64,000 nucleotides of DNA from contig CM055092.1 in the NCBI GenBank assembly GCA_029204225.1, forward strand, positions 76,477,317 to 76,541,316. The letters run 5' to 3'. Each line of letters begins with the position of its first letter. Position 1 is the stretch's first letter. Below, piece by piece: positions 34,333-49,644 of this stretch. This DNA comes from Diphasiastrum complanatum. Its lineage: Eukaryota > Streptophyta > Lycopodiopsida > Lycopodiales > Lycopodiaceae. A program made the translations under genes and the position numbers. The notes under the pieces are model-generated. The model was not told where the DNA came from. It did not search any database and saw only the letters and a program-made list of their open reading frames with translations.

Positions 34333-35290
34333 ATGTCTAATTTTGATTCCAGTCTGCTATCTTTTTTTCATGAATCTGGTATTACTGACAATATAAAGTA
34401 TTTCAAGACACTTTTTTCTGTTTTTCTTTTTGTTCTTCCTTCTATAATAGATGCTCCAAGTGTGGAAGTATTTTTGAGATTTATCTTAGATTTAAGTCTT
34501 TGCTTAGTACTCCCTCGTTCAGATATCAGAATAAAGACATGATCCATTATCAAGACTTGGTGAAGCTTGACATACATAGTTATAAAAATAAGCTTGACAA
34601 AATGTTCACCAAGTTGCATGATGATTTCAAGTCTGTAGATTTGTAGAGTTTCAATCTGTTTCCACTCCTACTTCTGAAGCTGCTTCTTTCAGCGGTACAA
34701 AATGTGACAAATCCAAGCTTGTAGATATAGAATCTTTTTTTAGTGATAAAGGCGTTAGTTTAGATGAATGTACAGATTTTGATCCTGTCCGAAATAGGGC
34801 TTTGTTTATAGGCCCTAGAACTACCACTACTCTTTCTCCAACCGATAAATCTCTAATCACCTTGCCTACTTACAATATAGATAATAATTCTTGTTTGACA
34901 TTATTGGATATATCGAATCTTTTTTATTTCACATAGGCCAAGACTCTTTGCATTTTGAACAAGGAGCTGCATGAATTTTCTGATATAATTGATTATGATG
35001 TTGATGATCTTCTCCCTGGTGTTGACGATATAAATAAGGATGAATTTTATTCAGGGAAAGATTGCTTGAAAATGGCTATTGAGGAAATGCGCCAAAAATA
35101 AGATGATCTTCCTTCTGAAGAGGAGTTTCTCAGATTTCAAAATCAGCTTGGTTTTCCAAAACCAACTGTCTATACACCAACCTTATTGACATCGAGAAGT
35201 GGTCATAATATTGATGGTGAGACAATAATCGAGAAAGACAAAGCCAAATGTGTAAATTCTGTATCTTGTCTTGTACTAATTGATCTGTAA
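34333..35290 (+). pseudogene. Partner gene of H3-like copy C, unknown protein
   Basis: ATGTCTAATTTTG at 34333 gives MSNFDSSLLSFFHESGI; the frame ends at 34542. Other frames continue with KLDKMFTKLHDDFKS (about 34575), a region with ALFIGPRTTTTLSP, then FSDIIDYDVDDLLPGVDDIN (about 34980), a stop, and SEEEFLRFQNQLGF (about 35120), ending at 35290. These blocks align in order with the module 2 partner (NLHENFKRN, YDIVDYTYNDLESEIDYD, EEEFLKFQ). I do not recognise a domain. At least three breaks make it a pseudogene. Confidence 0.55.
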
Positions 35291-35311
35291 TGTCAGATTT
35301 TATACTAGAGC

Positions 35312-36060
35312 TTACTTTGTATTTTTTCTTTTCAGAAAACACTTTACCTTAATGATTTTGCAATTCATCGAGGAGGGCATAGATCTTCTGTTGGAGAATT
35401 TAACACCTAGATCCTCGTCATTAGTAGTAAAGTTGATTTGCTTGCTACCTTTATCTCTTTGCTTCTTAAAAAATTCATTAGCAAAATGCCCTTTGATACG
35501 ACAATAGAAGCATTTTATCTTTCTTCTTGCCAAAAGAGGAAGTCTCACCTTGATCTTTCCCTTTAGACCATTTGATTTTACATTTGCCCTTGAATTTGTC
35601 TTTGATGAAAATAGCCTCCTCTTCATATTGAGATGCTGATGTAGATCCACCTCTTGCTTGAAGTCTAAACTCCTCATTCACCATAAAATCTTGCAAATCC
35701 ACTATGCTTGGCAAAGCTCTTTGAATAGCAAAGCTTTGAACAAGATTAGCATGATCGTCAAGTAAGCCATTAAGTATAAGTTGCACAAGTTCTGCCTATA
35801 AAGATATTTGTGTTTTTTTTCAAGTGCAAGAACCCTCTTCGATTTATCAAGAATTTTGCATGAATCTAATTTGAACTCCACCTTATGTCCATATGTTCTA
35901 ACAGAGACTTGAATTGATTTATGTGCTTATGTATCGAATTACCTTCTGACAGTTTGAGTGAGCAGAAAGTTTTTCTCAGATGCGGTTTCAAAGTGACATC
36001 CCTCACTTGGTAGAGTGTATTTTGAATATCCCAAGCTTCTTTCGAAGATTGGGCTTTTGT
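35312..36060 (-). pseudogene. copia Gag fragment (second copy)
   Basis: From about 36060 a frame with stops shows SSKEAWDIQNTLYQ and HINQFKSLLEHMDI, the UBN2-type Gag. It continues in 35786-35478 (LILNGLLDDHANLVQSFAIQ) and 35677-35312 with a damaged knuckle CFYCRIKGHFANEF. It follows directly on the protease piece of another Gag-protease copy, so two elements are joined here. Confidence 0.8.
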
Positions 36061-36858
36061 GTATCAGAGTGATGTTACATGCATTTGTGATGAACTTCAC
36101 AAGAAATCCATTGTCAAGCAAATGGCCTACACTAAGTAAGTTCTCAGTAATGCTAAAAATGTAAAGTACACCATGTATCTTGATCTTCTTTGAAGATCCC
36201 AAACATAAAGGTATTGATCCTACTCCTTCTACCTTACAAGCACAATCATTTGCTATAAAAATTGACTTGATAGGACCATCATAAGTTGAGAAAGTTGAAA
36301 AGTATTCCCTCATACTTGTCATGTGGGAGTGAGCCCCACTATCTATCCACCAAGGGTCTTCTCCTTTCATGCTTGAAGATGAAAAACTTGACATCGTGAG
36401 AGAGACTTCATGTGAACTCGTCTCCTCTTCTTGGCCTAGATTTTTTTGACTTTGAGCTTGCTTCCTCTTGAAGCACTCGAAGGCATAATGACCCATCTTG
36501 CTACAAAAGTAGCACTTGATCTTTGACTTATCCTTCTTGGTCTTGCTCGAGCTTGGACTTGAAGATCCACTTGATCTTCACCTTTGACTTGGTTCTTCTT
36601 TAATGCACCTCCTTTGCCTTTGGATTTGCCTTTGCTCTTGATAAAAAGAGCCTTGTCATCTCCATCATTGAGGGAGAGCTTCTCAATCCTTGACTTGATG
36701 TGAGTTCTCCTACTCTCCTCGGCCATGAGAACTCCTTGGAGATCTTCAAGAGAGGGCAACTTGCCCATGATTGCATAGCCTTGCACCAATTTAGCAAAAT
36801 CCACACTTAGTCCATTCAAAATCATGAATGACCACTCTCTCCCTTGGCTTGGAAGCAT
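35939..36858 (-). pseudogene. copia Gag-protease fragment
   Basis: 36858-36436 carries the end of Gag (ILNGLSVDFAKLVQGYAI, KLPSLEDLQGVLMAEE). A shift leads into 36496-35939 with GHYAFEC of the zinc knuckle and the protease WWIDSGAHSHMTSM (intact D-S-G) and GVLYIFSITENLLSVG. Gag and protease lie in one frame here. Wording is close to the element at 5.9-7.2 kb, so both belong to one family. Confidence 0.85.
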
Positions 36859-37377
<519 letters not shown>

Positions 37378-37596
37378 TCATGCTTATACATGAGTTGTCT
37401 TTGGGTTCATATATCCATTTTGTTGATTTCTTGCAATCTTGTCGGTAAAATGCTATTATAAGTTGAGTAATGAATCCACACATGTGAAATATAGTACCTT
37501 ACTGTTATTGTATGAACATCAACTTTATTTTATCATATATTTGATGTTTAATCAAGACCTTGTTGAGTTTTCATCTTCTATGTGATGTTAGATTTT

Positions 37597-38287
37597 TGTT
37601 AAGTTTTAGCACATGTGAACTTCCCAAAACACCTTTGAAGGAACTTATGAGGGTTGTGATTGCACATGAATGATCAAACAACAAATATACTTGACAATTC
37701 AAGACAAGAGCACAAATGCATATCATAGACTCAAAAAACTAAGTACTCACTATGAGAGATAATCATCAAAAAAGTTTCTAAATGTTTACTATGGAGAAAC
37801 TTGCTTGCTCTTGGGTAGAGAGAGAATGTACAAGCCACAATACTCGCATAGAAAGATAAATCTCAATTCTCATCAAAAAGTTACAATGTGGAATGCTATC
37901 CAAAATCTCTCATCATGAGGCTCGAGTTCCAAGATGGATTTACATGTATTCAAAGGTTGATCCACCACTCTTAGTTGACTCCTCTATCATAGATCCACAT
38001 GTAAAACTACATGCATGATGTTGCATGGATTGCATGTCACTTTCCTAGACAAACTAGACATATGTAGATCATGCATGTGAACTTGCATGTTGTATTCTAC
38101 CTAGCTTTGCATGTCAGCATGTCACCTAACATTTTGCATGCAAACATAACTAGTCTATCTAATACAAACTTGACCTATTCTACAAGATTATGTTCTCAAT
38201 TCACATACCTCAACTATGTACAATGAAAATAACATGAGCATAGCCCCCAAAGTCAACATAGAAAGATATTTTTTGCCATTCTTCACA
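37597..38287 (-). repeat. 3' LTR of minus-strand copia remnant
   Basis: On the minus strand an AAGGAGGAG tract precedes TGTGAAGAATGGC at 38287. The other end, TGTTAAGTTTTAGCAC on the plus strand at 37597, matches the LTR ends at 42564 and 43305. Length is about 691 bp. Confidence 0.8.
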
Positions 38288-38305
38288 CTCCTCCTTAAAA
38301 TATAT

Positions 38306-40310
<2,005 letters not shown>

Positions 40311-40990
40311 TGAAAAGGATCGATCTTGGAAAAAGAGAAGTGAACATCTGGGCCTTGGCATTTTGCGAGTAATTATTCTGCGAGTTTAGCGAGTTATTAT
40401 CTTATCAAGCATCAAAGGCTGATGGCACGTGGTGTGCCATCACTCTTTGAATACACCATGACTATATTACTTATCCACATTCATAGTATGAATATCTGTG
40501 TTGCTCTCCAATCCAAGAACATGTCTTTAGTGAAACAACATAAGATACTCCAATACAAAGCATGTTCTTTGTTTTACCACAACTTAATCCACAATATAAG
40601 CACCATCAATGCAAGAATGTTCTCACTCTTATTCAATTCACAATGTGGCAAAACTCTGAAAACATGAATAAAACATTTCAAAATTGAAATTCAATAAACC
40701 GCAACAAAAACATCCAATTAGCATAAACAAAACCATGTATTCCTTTATGCGCTTGACATACACACACTGCATTTCTCTAAAACATATGCATGAGTCCTAA
40801 TAAAGGGCACTACAACGCATCACAACTGTGTTGCATTTCTCTCCCTAGAAAGTATTTGAAACAATTCAGGCACACTCAGATAAGGTTGGTGCATAACCAT
40901 GTTATGATCAATGTCCATTTGTAATAAAACTATGTATACAAAGTACATGTGCTTGCACGATGTGAACACTCCTTTGGATTTGCTTCTAAT
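40311..40990. other. No gene seen
   Basis: No supported ORF or repeat between the copia remnant and the decayed gene at 41-42 kb. Confidence 0.4.
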
Positions 40991-40997
40991 GAAATCT

Positions 40998-42200
40998 TCA
41001 CAAGTGCATTGTGGAGATTCGGATCGTAACTATGTATGCATTTCCATTTGGATTTGTTGCAAAACTCAAAACATGGAAAGAGGCCTCTCTATATTTTACT
41101 ATCACTTCCTCCTTGACAATGCAAGCCCTCATCTTAATTCCTCTAGTAATTCTTTCCTTTGTAACAACCGAAATGGAGTTCCTTCTCCTTGCCTTTCCTT
41201 TTTGAGGAGTGAAAAATTCTCCCATTGATGAGCCTGCTCACTGGAACTGAAGACCCAATAGAATCAACCTCCATGCTCTCCAACATGTACCCACCTTTGT
41301 TGAGAACATCGACCTTCTCCTGGTCAAGAGATGTTCTAGTACTCACACACTATTTACCTTCATTTTTTTACGGTGGCGCTACTATGCTCTTGTTTGGCTA
41401 CCATGTGTGAGTAACATCTGATGGGCAAAACCACATAAACTGCATTGTTTTGCCACCACTATGTCGACACCTACAAAAAAAACTAGGAGCAACGACTAAT
41501 TCTGTAGTTCTTCTAGATGCAATTAGTTCACCACATTTCTTTATGCCATCCACCATTCCCATGCAAATTATCTTGGTACATTTTGGAATCCGTCGGATTG
41601 CCCACTTGGTCTTGTGAAGATCCCTCCACAACCTTTATAATTGTAGGTGATGTCATTCACAATGAGGCACTTCCACCTAAGTAGTAGACTATCTGGGCAC
41701 ATTGACGTACATGATATCTAGTCTATTGGAAATATTAACGTCATCATTTTCCCAATCTGAAACGAGACATTTTCTGAGAACACTTTGTTCATTTCCACTT
41801 AAGGTCGATGAAGTGGAAGATAGTGATGCAAAATCAACAACACCATGCACAAGATTGATGAAAGATTATCCCTGCATGGCAGATGTTGTTTTGGACAATA
41901 CTCTGTTGATTAATTTTTCTAAACTAGGCCCCATTCCAATATGTTTGCCTTTGATATATGAAGCATATCAGGCACTTTGCAAAATGGCATTCACCATATC
42001 ACCCACACATGCTTCATAAAGAGACAGCTGCGAACGAAATGCTTCAGCCACAAGCCAACTACCATGTATAGAATTTGATAAATTCATAGTAGAAATATGT
42101 GCAATACTGGTATCCTCAATCACTTGCCAATCAATCTCACAATTCTAAGATTGATACAAATTGTACCTACTATAAGAAATACATCAAACAAAGCTTATAA
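40998..42200 (-). pseudogene. Decayed multi-exon gene, unknown
   Basis: After an acceptor-like TTCTTATAGTAG near 42165, one minus frame with few stops reads NCEIDWQVIEDTSIAHIST, then SQLSLYEACVGDMVNAILQ, GPSLEKLINRVLSKTTSAMQ and SDWENDDVNISNRLDI, to about 41700. A second block (41631-41398) reads RDLHKTKWAIRRIPKCTKII and FCRCRHSGGKTMQFMWFCPS. A third (41225-40998) is basic. The blocks are collinear and coding-like, but I cannot assign a family. The cysteine and tryptophan pattern of the second block suggests a structured, perhaps metal-binding, domain. Confidence 0.4.
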
Positions 42201-42270
42201 TAACAATGATTCTCACCGAATTCATGTATGTTCCCTAAAGAGAGTAAGGTAGAGTACCACGAGTGCTAGA

Positions 42271-42414
<144 letters not shown>

Positions 42415-42563
42415 AAGAGTGCATGGAGGGTGAAGAATAGGGTTGTGTGATTTCCCTATTTATAGAAACCAAAGGATACTTAGGTGTACTAAGTGCACAT
42501 TGATGTTCACCGTTAGATTGAATGTCCATAATGTCCACCAATCTCAGCCATCGAAGGATTTCC

Positions 42564-42950
42564 TGTGAAGTTTTTAGCACGTGTGAACTTCACCACACAC
42601 CCTACAGGATCTTACTGAGGTGTTGTGATTGCACAAGATTGATCAAAGAACGATATGCTTGAAAAATCTAAGGCAAGAGCACAATGGCATACATCTGATG
42701 AAAAAATCTAACTATGAGAAATGAATATCAGAAAAAATTCTAAGTGTTCAGTATGGGAAAAAGAGACTGCTCTCGGGTAGAGAGAGAAAATCATACATAG
42801 AAAACTCGGGTAAAGAGAGAATGAGTCTAAAACACCAAAATCTCAATATTCACAATGTGGCAAAACATGCCCATCATTCCCTACATGAGAGAGACTCGAA
42901 TTCCTACAGTGGAGTTGCATGGAAAGTCCACTTAACTGAACTGATTCACC
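42564..42950 (-). repeat. Truncated second LTR of the deletion derivative
   Basis: Near-identical to 43305-43790 apart from the (GA) tract. At the homologous place it reads only GGGTAAAGAGAGAATG. Similarity stops after TTCACC. Confidence 0.88.
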
Positions 42951-43304
42951 TTAAACTCTCTGATTGCCTAAAACTCTTCTAAAAACAAATCAAATTGATT
43001 TAGAAACAAGAGCAACACATTCTACTCTCCAATACCTATCCAACAAGCTATAGAACATCAAATTTGGATCATTCCTTGAGAAGTAGCACTCATTAATGCG
43101 GGTTGATTTCACACGTGTGAGCTCTCCGTCCATACAGACTCCACTAGATTATATCAACCTTGATTTGATCCACTTATGATTCACAGATTGCTTGTTTCTA
43201 AGCGAGTTTGAATCCTTCTCCAAAATCCGAGTTCCTACAAGCAAAAACACTGATGATCTGATGTATACACCCTCACCTCTTCAAAGCATGAAGCTCTGAT
43301 ACCT

Positions 43305-44125
<821 letters not shown>

Positions 44126-44293
44126 TTTCCAACTTTTCCACCATTTAAAAAAAAAAAATTGTTTGTTTTGTGGGGTCTTCCAACATAGTAAGGCATTGTT
44201 TAGGCACCTTTGTGAATAAGGTTTATACGAGACACATGCATTCCACAGAAACTTGTGAAGTGAATAAAGTAGTATATGTATGTAACAAAGCCC

Positions 44294-44295
<2 letters not shown>

Positions 44296-44385
<90 letters not shown>
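44296..44385. repeat. (GA)45 microsatellite
   Basis: 90 bp of pure GA dinucleotides. Confidence 0.98.
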
Positions 44386-44387
<2 letters not shown>

Positions 44388-44760
44388 TTTGTCATTGATT
44401 TTGTTATCATGGGCATACTGGACATACCACTCTCATAAATGGTATTGCTTGTAATAACTAAATTTAAATCATTGAATGAACTACATGAATGGCAAGGAAC
44501 ACAATATGTGTTCAGAGTCCCATCTTTTTTTTTGCAAAAGTCCCATGTTCTAGAATCTTGTTCTAATTACAATTGTAAATGTCAATCCAAATAAATGTAA
44601 ATCAATCTTAGCGAGATGTTCTTCCTTAATTTCATAAATGTGCAATTACTTGTTGTATATTTGAAGCCTCCAGATATTATTGCTCCTGTCTTCCAACACT
44701 TGTCTTTCTTTCAGTGGAGAATTTTTCAGTTTCATGAGCAAGCAAAAAAAAAATGTTTCT

Positions 44761-44824
44761 TTGCACTGACCAGCTTGATGGCTTGGCACACCGGCTTGCC
44801 AAGCCATCATGCTAGCCAGTGCAA
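44761..44824. repeat. Short foldback (28 bp arms, 8 nt loop)
   Basis: The arms 44761-44788 (TTGCACTGACCAGC...TTGGCA) and 44797-44824 (TGCCAAGCC...CAGTGCAA) are complementary at 25 of 28 positions. Purine/pyrimidine-rich flanks on both sides (AAATGTTTC / TTTTTCTTTG) extend the symmetry weakly. It may be a small MITE-like element or a hairpin RNA source. Confidence 0.7.
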
Positions 44825-45204
44825 TTTTTCTTTGTCTGGCCAGAGACAACAAAAATATTATTCTTCTTTGTAGGAATGATTTATGGCCAAAAAAAATGGA
44901 AGTAAAAAACCATAGCAAAAAGCAAGTGTTTTTTTATTAATTAGAAAGTTCATGTTACTTTCACAATTAGAATACGATTCCATATTTGAGAAAGTGGCAT
45001 ACTTGAAAGAAACTACAGAATTGAAAGTAGAGACAAATTACATAATGACCACTATACTCTATCTCTAATCATTTGTAGCGAGATAAGATGTTCTTCCTCA
45101 ATTTGTAAAATGTGTTGTCCCGTTCATGTAGAATGGTTTTAACAAGATCTATGCATAGAAGAACTACTACCAACTTTGAAATGGAAACATCCACTCGAAG
45201 CCAA

Positions 45205-46345
45205 GATGTTTTCGAAGATATTGTTGTGGAACAGAGGTATGACATTGATTATATAGAGACATTATCTCCTGTTGTAAAGCACACATCTCTACGCATATTA
45301 TTTGCATACGTAGCTGCCTATGATATGAAGATCCACATTGTAGACAAGAAGACAATCTTCTTGCATGGGGAGCTTAAAGAAGAGGTCTACATGGACCAGC
45401 CACCAGGTTTTTCCTACAAGTCACTTGCTGAATATGCTTGTAGAATGCACAGAAGCATCTATGGACTGAAATAGTCCGCCAAGCAGTGGTACAAGAAGGA
45501 TCATGCACTTAGATCCTTGGGCTTCCAGCCTTTAATGGCTGACTACAACGTTTATGTGAAAGTCATAAATGGGAGATCATCATAGTCGGTGTCTATGTAG
45601 ATGACACGCTGATTCTATCATGGAGCAACGATCTCATTGCGCAGGTGAAGGTAGATATTTTGAAGCACTTCGAATTATTGGACCTAGGAGAAGCCAAATG
45701 CTACCTGGGTTTATAGATCAACAAAGATCTTCAGGCTGGGAGATTATATATACACCAGTCAAGATATGTTCAGAAGATTATTGATGATTTCGACATGACA
45801 GATTGCAAGAGAGTAAATACTCCAATGGTTCTTGGCACATTGCTGACAAACGAAGACTGTCCTAGAGACAAAGCAAACGACAAGCAATGGAGCATAAGCC
45901 TTATAGAAGGCTCATCGGTTCTTTGATGTACTTGGCAGACAATACGCGACCAGACATTGCTTACACGGTGTCCAGGTTGAGCCAATTCAATATCATTCTA
46001 GGACCAACACACTGGAAGATCACCAGGAGGATCCTGCAATATCTACAAAACACGAAGGGCTACGGCCTGTGCTATTGTCAAGATGCACGATTCAAGATTG
46101 AATCCTACAATGATGCAGGTTGGGCATCCCTGAAAGATGATACTAAAAGCATCTCAAGAGGATGCACCATAGCAGCCGGTGCAACTGTTATCTAGATCAG
46201 CAGAAAGCAAACAATAACTGCCCAATCATCCTGTGAGGCAGAATATGTTGCTATAGCCAAGGTGGCCAATGAGTTGACTAGGTGGACTAGGACAGAGCAC
46301 CGATGAACCGTTGATCTTGCACATGGACAACACCTTCGTCCATCA
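45205..46345 (+). pseudogene. copia reverse transcriptase/RNase H remnant
   Basis: The frame 45112-45474 contains EQRYDIDYIETLSPVVKHTS, TIFLHGELKEEVYMDQPPGF and YGLK, ended by a stop. After a shift VGVYVDDTLILS retains the YVDD active site (45594-45605). More frames give KCYLGL, then 45887-46195 with YRRLIGSLMYLADNTRPDIA and GYGLCYCQDARFK. The RNase H region (SCEAEYVA, then ILHMDNT) fades out by 46345. It resembles the copy at 17.6-18.8 kb. Confidence 0.88.
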
Positions 46346-46413
46346 ATGTATGTACAATTTGCCCTTGAGATGTTGCCTCCTTGCATGCGTTGCTTCTCTA
46401 AAGAACAAGCATT

Positions 46414-47043
46414 TTAATTCAAGCCATATACTTGCACTCTCCATTGGTGACGACACAAAGCATGCCAATCACCCCAATTGTATTGAGGTCCTGCAAATGG
46501 CATCAATGTCACAACGCTATTTAAAGGGACCTCAATACTACTCAATGCAAAAAGGTCCAAACCAGCCTTAGGAAAGTGTTCACTAGGCATGATCATGTAC
46601 ATTCAACCCCAATACGTAAATGGTGTTCCATTTAATGGTAATGGTGATTGGAGTGGCCAACACGAATATCTACTTCTAATGAAAGTTTTTACTAATGGTG
46701 GCAAGATAGGTGGAAGAGGAAGGTCAGACAAAGAACCTAGAATGTCTTTTGACACATCAACAGTGCGTAGTAATTTGCAATTATCTTTCAAACTAGTCAT
46801 AATACGTCCAAGACGTGTTCTCTTTTTTAAAGGGGTGGTCCAGTTTGTGGAATCCATGTGGAGTATCGTGGAGGACTCATGTGCAACATCTAGGATAGGT
46901 GTGTTTGGTTGGTAAGAACGTTCTAGAGATTTGGAGACATGGATTGAATCACAAGGCATTGATGAACTAATTATATCATGCAAGGGGTCATCATCAACAA
47001 GAGCATCATCTAGGGCCAATGATGATCCAAAATCAATATTCAT
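46414..47043 (-). CDS. Unknown ORF fragment, possibly an exon pair
   Basis: The frame 47043-46603 (146 codons) reads MNIDFGSSLALDDALVDDDP, PILDVAHESSTILHMDST and WTTPLKKRTRLGRI. After one stop the next frame runs on to 46414 (HFPKAGLDLFALSSIEVPLN). Composition is protein-like and no repeats explain it. I cannot name a family. It could be an exon of the same decayed gene as 41-42 kb, now separated by retroelements. Confidence 0.35.
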
Positions 47044-47146
47044 GTGATTTATTCTATCAATTATATTCTCGATCCCTTTTCAACTCTTTTTCTTGAAACC
47101 AACTTATGGTCCTTCTTCTGCAAAAGTTGAAAATGTTAGATGTATC

Positions 47147-47283
<137 letters not shown>

Positions 47284-47380
47284 CATGAAACATAAATTAA
47301 TATATAACATAAACCGTAAACTAGTAGCATGAAACACACACACAAACACACGCACACACACACACACACACACACCCACA

Positions 47381-48170
47381 CCGACCCTAAACACACATGA
47401 AGAGAAAAACAGAGAGAACATTATAGAGTGCTAATCAAAACTCCCGAACCACACGATTATATCCTACTCTAGAATGTCACCACATGCTCTCTCCCTGCGG
47501 CGTTTCATATACTAGATAACACACCATTGATCAACATGTTTATTACAATGCTAAATGATATTTCAACTAATTACTATGATTTCATATAAGGTTATATATG
47601 TCACACACCAACAATTAAAAAGATTTATCATATAGGTCACATATCACTAAGATCCTCAATATAACATAAATGCTTTTGATCATGAATCTAAATGACCCCA
47701 TGCAACCATTTAAGAGGCCACGTGACAAAAGCAAAAAAAAATTATTTGACCATGTAATTATGTCATCAAATTATATCAAATCTATGACACCTAGATTATT
47801 AATAAACTGAATGTTTTATGACATCACCGATTTGACATAATATTATGTCATAAAATCTTAAAACACTTGTCAAAGTACTTGTTTAAAATTAATATGTACT
47901 ATTTCTTATCTCATGATTTTGTTTTGTATGTCAAATCTCAAGAAAAATAAAATTTTTAACAATATAAAACTAGTTTTAATAATTAAATACTACTATAATG
48001 ATCTTTGAATTGATTTTTTTACATTCCATCATATAAAAAAAAAATTTATGTAAAATCTTACAATAAAATATTCTCATAAAATCTAGAAAAGATTATGAGA
48101 ATATTGAATGACATTTGAAGCATGCAAGCCCATGTGGCGGACCCTCTCACATGCCAAGAGAGGGAAAAAA
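47381..48170. other. No gene seen
   Basis: Very AT-rich sequence with no supported ORF. It borders the start of the gene at 48.1 kb. Confidence 0.45.
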
Positions 48171-49540
48171 AAAATGCGTGGAACATCCACGCGTGGATAT
48201 CGTGTGGATAACTTCTGCATGGATACTGGAGAAGGTCAAAACTATCATTTCAATCTTATTGGAAGACCAGAATTTTGGATTTCAGAACATCTTCAAGAGG
48301 AAAATCTATTTCCAAATTCTAGTCCAACATGTATATATGCATTCAGAGATAAATGTGCAAGGATTCAACTGTCAGGATCACAAAAAAAGCACCTGTGAGT
48401 ATTGATATTTTTGATACTTTGATTTTTGTCATTCATAAATATCTAATAGTAAACTTGCTAATCTGATCATTTTTCTCTTGCAGATTTATATCCATCCAAC
48501 ATAAATGAATGGGAGCCGAGTGGATCTTTAGCCTGTGTGTTAGATGTTATTCACACTGATATTGGACAGTTGCAATATCGAGGTAGAACTGCAAAAGATC
48601 TAGCTGATAGTGGGATCTTTTTTTATGAATCAATGTACATTCCTGATACAAAAGAAAATTTTGGACAAATAGTACCAATTCCATTACCTAGTTTTCAAAG
48701 TGATGAATGGATTGCACCAGATGCTACAGTTTTAGAATCATTTTGTTGCAAGATATATAATGATATAAAAATTCATTGAAAATGAGCACAGGATCAAAAA
48801 CAGTCGGATTGAGTTGGTTTATTTCCTTGAATATATTTGTGGATTTCTTTTTAAGTGTCAATGTACACAAAACCCCTACAATGTTTGTATGCAAAAATTT
48901 ATCCGATAGTTTATTATCTAAACTTATGGATGAAGGTTGGGACAAAAGATCAGATGGAGAAATAGAATGCAGAATTAAAATGTCTTCCATGTGCTTCCGT
49001 TATCGAATTGAAAAACAAATGTTGAGCTTATGCTTCCATTATCAAAGATGAAAAAAAAATAAAGGTAAATGGGTGCCACTCGATCAAGACTTGGAAGCCA
49101 GTGGACATTCAAAACGAAAAATATTAAAATTATATACAATGATGTCGTTTTGACGTGTGTTGAGGTGGAAGAAAATTAGAGTCTAAACTACATCCGGCGG
49201 AAACTATTGCTCCCACAAGATGATGTATTTTCAGACTTCAGATTCATTTTTGATGGTAAACTCGTAAGTAACTGTAAAAACTCGATCTTTTATGAATAGT
49301 TTCAATCAAAACTTTCTAAAACAATCTCTGTACTAATTGTAACTAACTTTGTATTAATTTTATGCAGGTACGTAAAAGACTTGAGCTCGAGATCAGATGC
49401 AGAGATATTGGCGAAACAATCCAACTTATGGAAGAACATTGAGATTCACTATCAGCAAATACATGCCAATCATCATGTCTTTTTATCAATAATATAAAAA
49501 ATTGCATTCCAGTATTACACTATGGACACAACCTGATTGT
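48115..49540 (+). pseudogene. Decayed spliced gene, unknown protein
   Basis: Exon A ends at a GTGAGT donor (48395), and an acceptor TTGCAG ends at 48483. Exon B (48484-48779) joins in frame as YLYPSNINEWEPSGSLACVL, then DIGQLQYRGRTAKDLADSGI and PDTKENFGQIVPIPLPSF. Further coding-like frames lead to FRFIFDGKL before a donor at 49267. A TTATGCAG acceptor (about 49369) precedes VRKRLELEIRCRDIGETIQL. Stops and shifts after 48779 show decay. A 14 bp perfect palindrome ATCCACGCGTGGAT lies at 48185-48198 and is followed directly by ATCGTGTGG. No family is recognised. Confidence 0.45.
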
Positions 49541-49644
49541 AAGAATCTATATTGATATCAATAAAAAAAACTCATAAACGGGTTGTTTACATGTAAAATG
49601 ATTGTATCTTTTTTTTTTATATCTCTCTATTTACAAAAGGATCT

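Noticed and set aside
40998-41631. Assignment of the Cys/Trp-rich block to a CLASSY/SNF2 or zinc-finger family
   Set aside because: The resemblance was too vague to name a family.
44761-44824. MicroRNA precursor
   Set aside because: The loop is only 8 nt and the stem is short; nothing shows a mature miRNA or a target.
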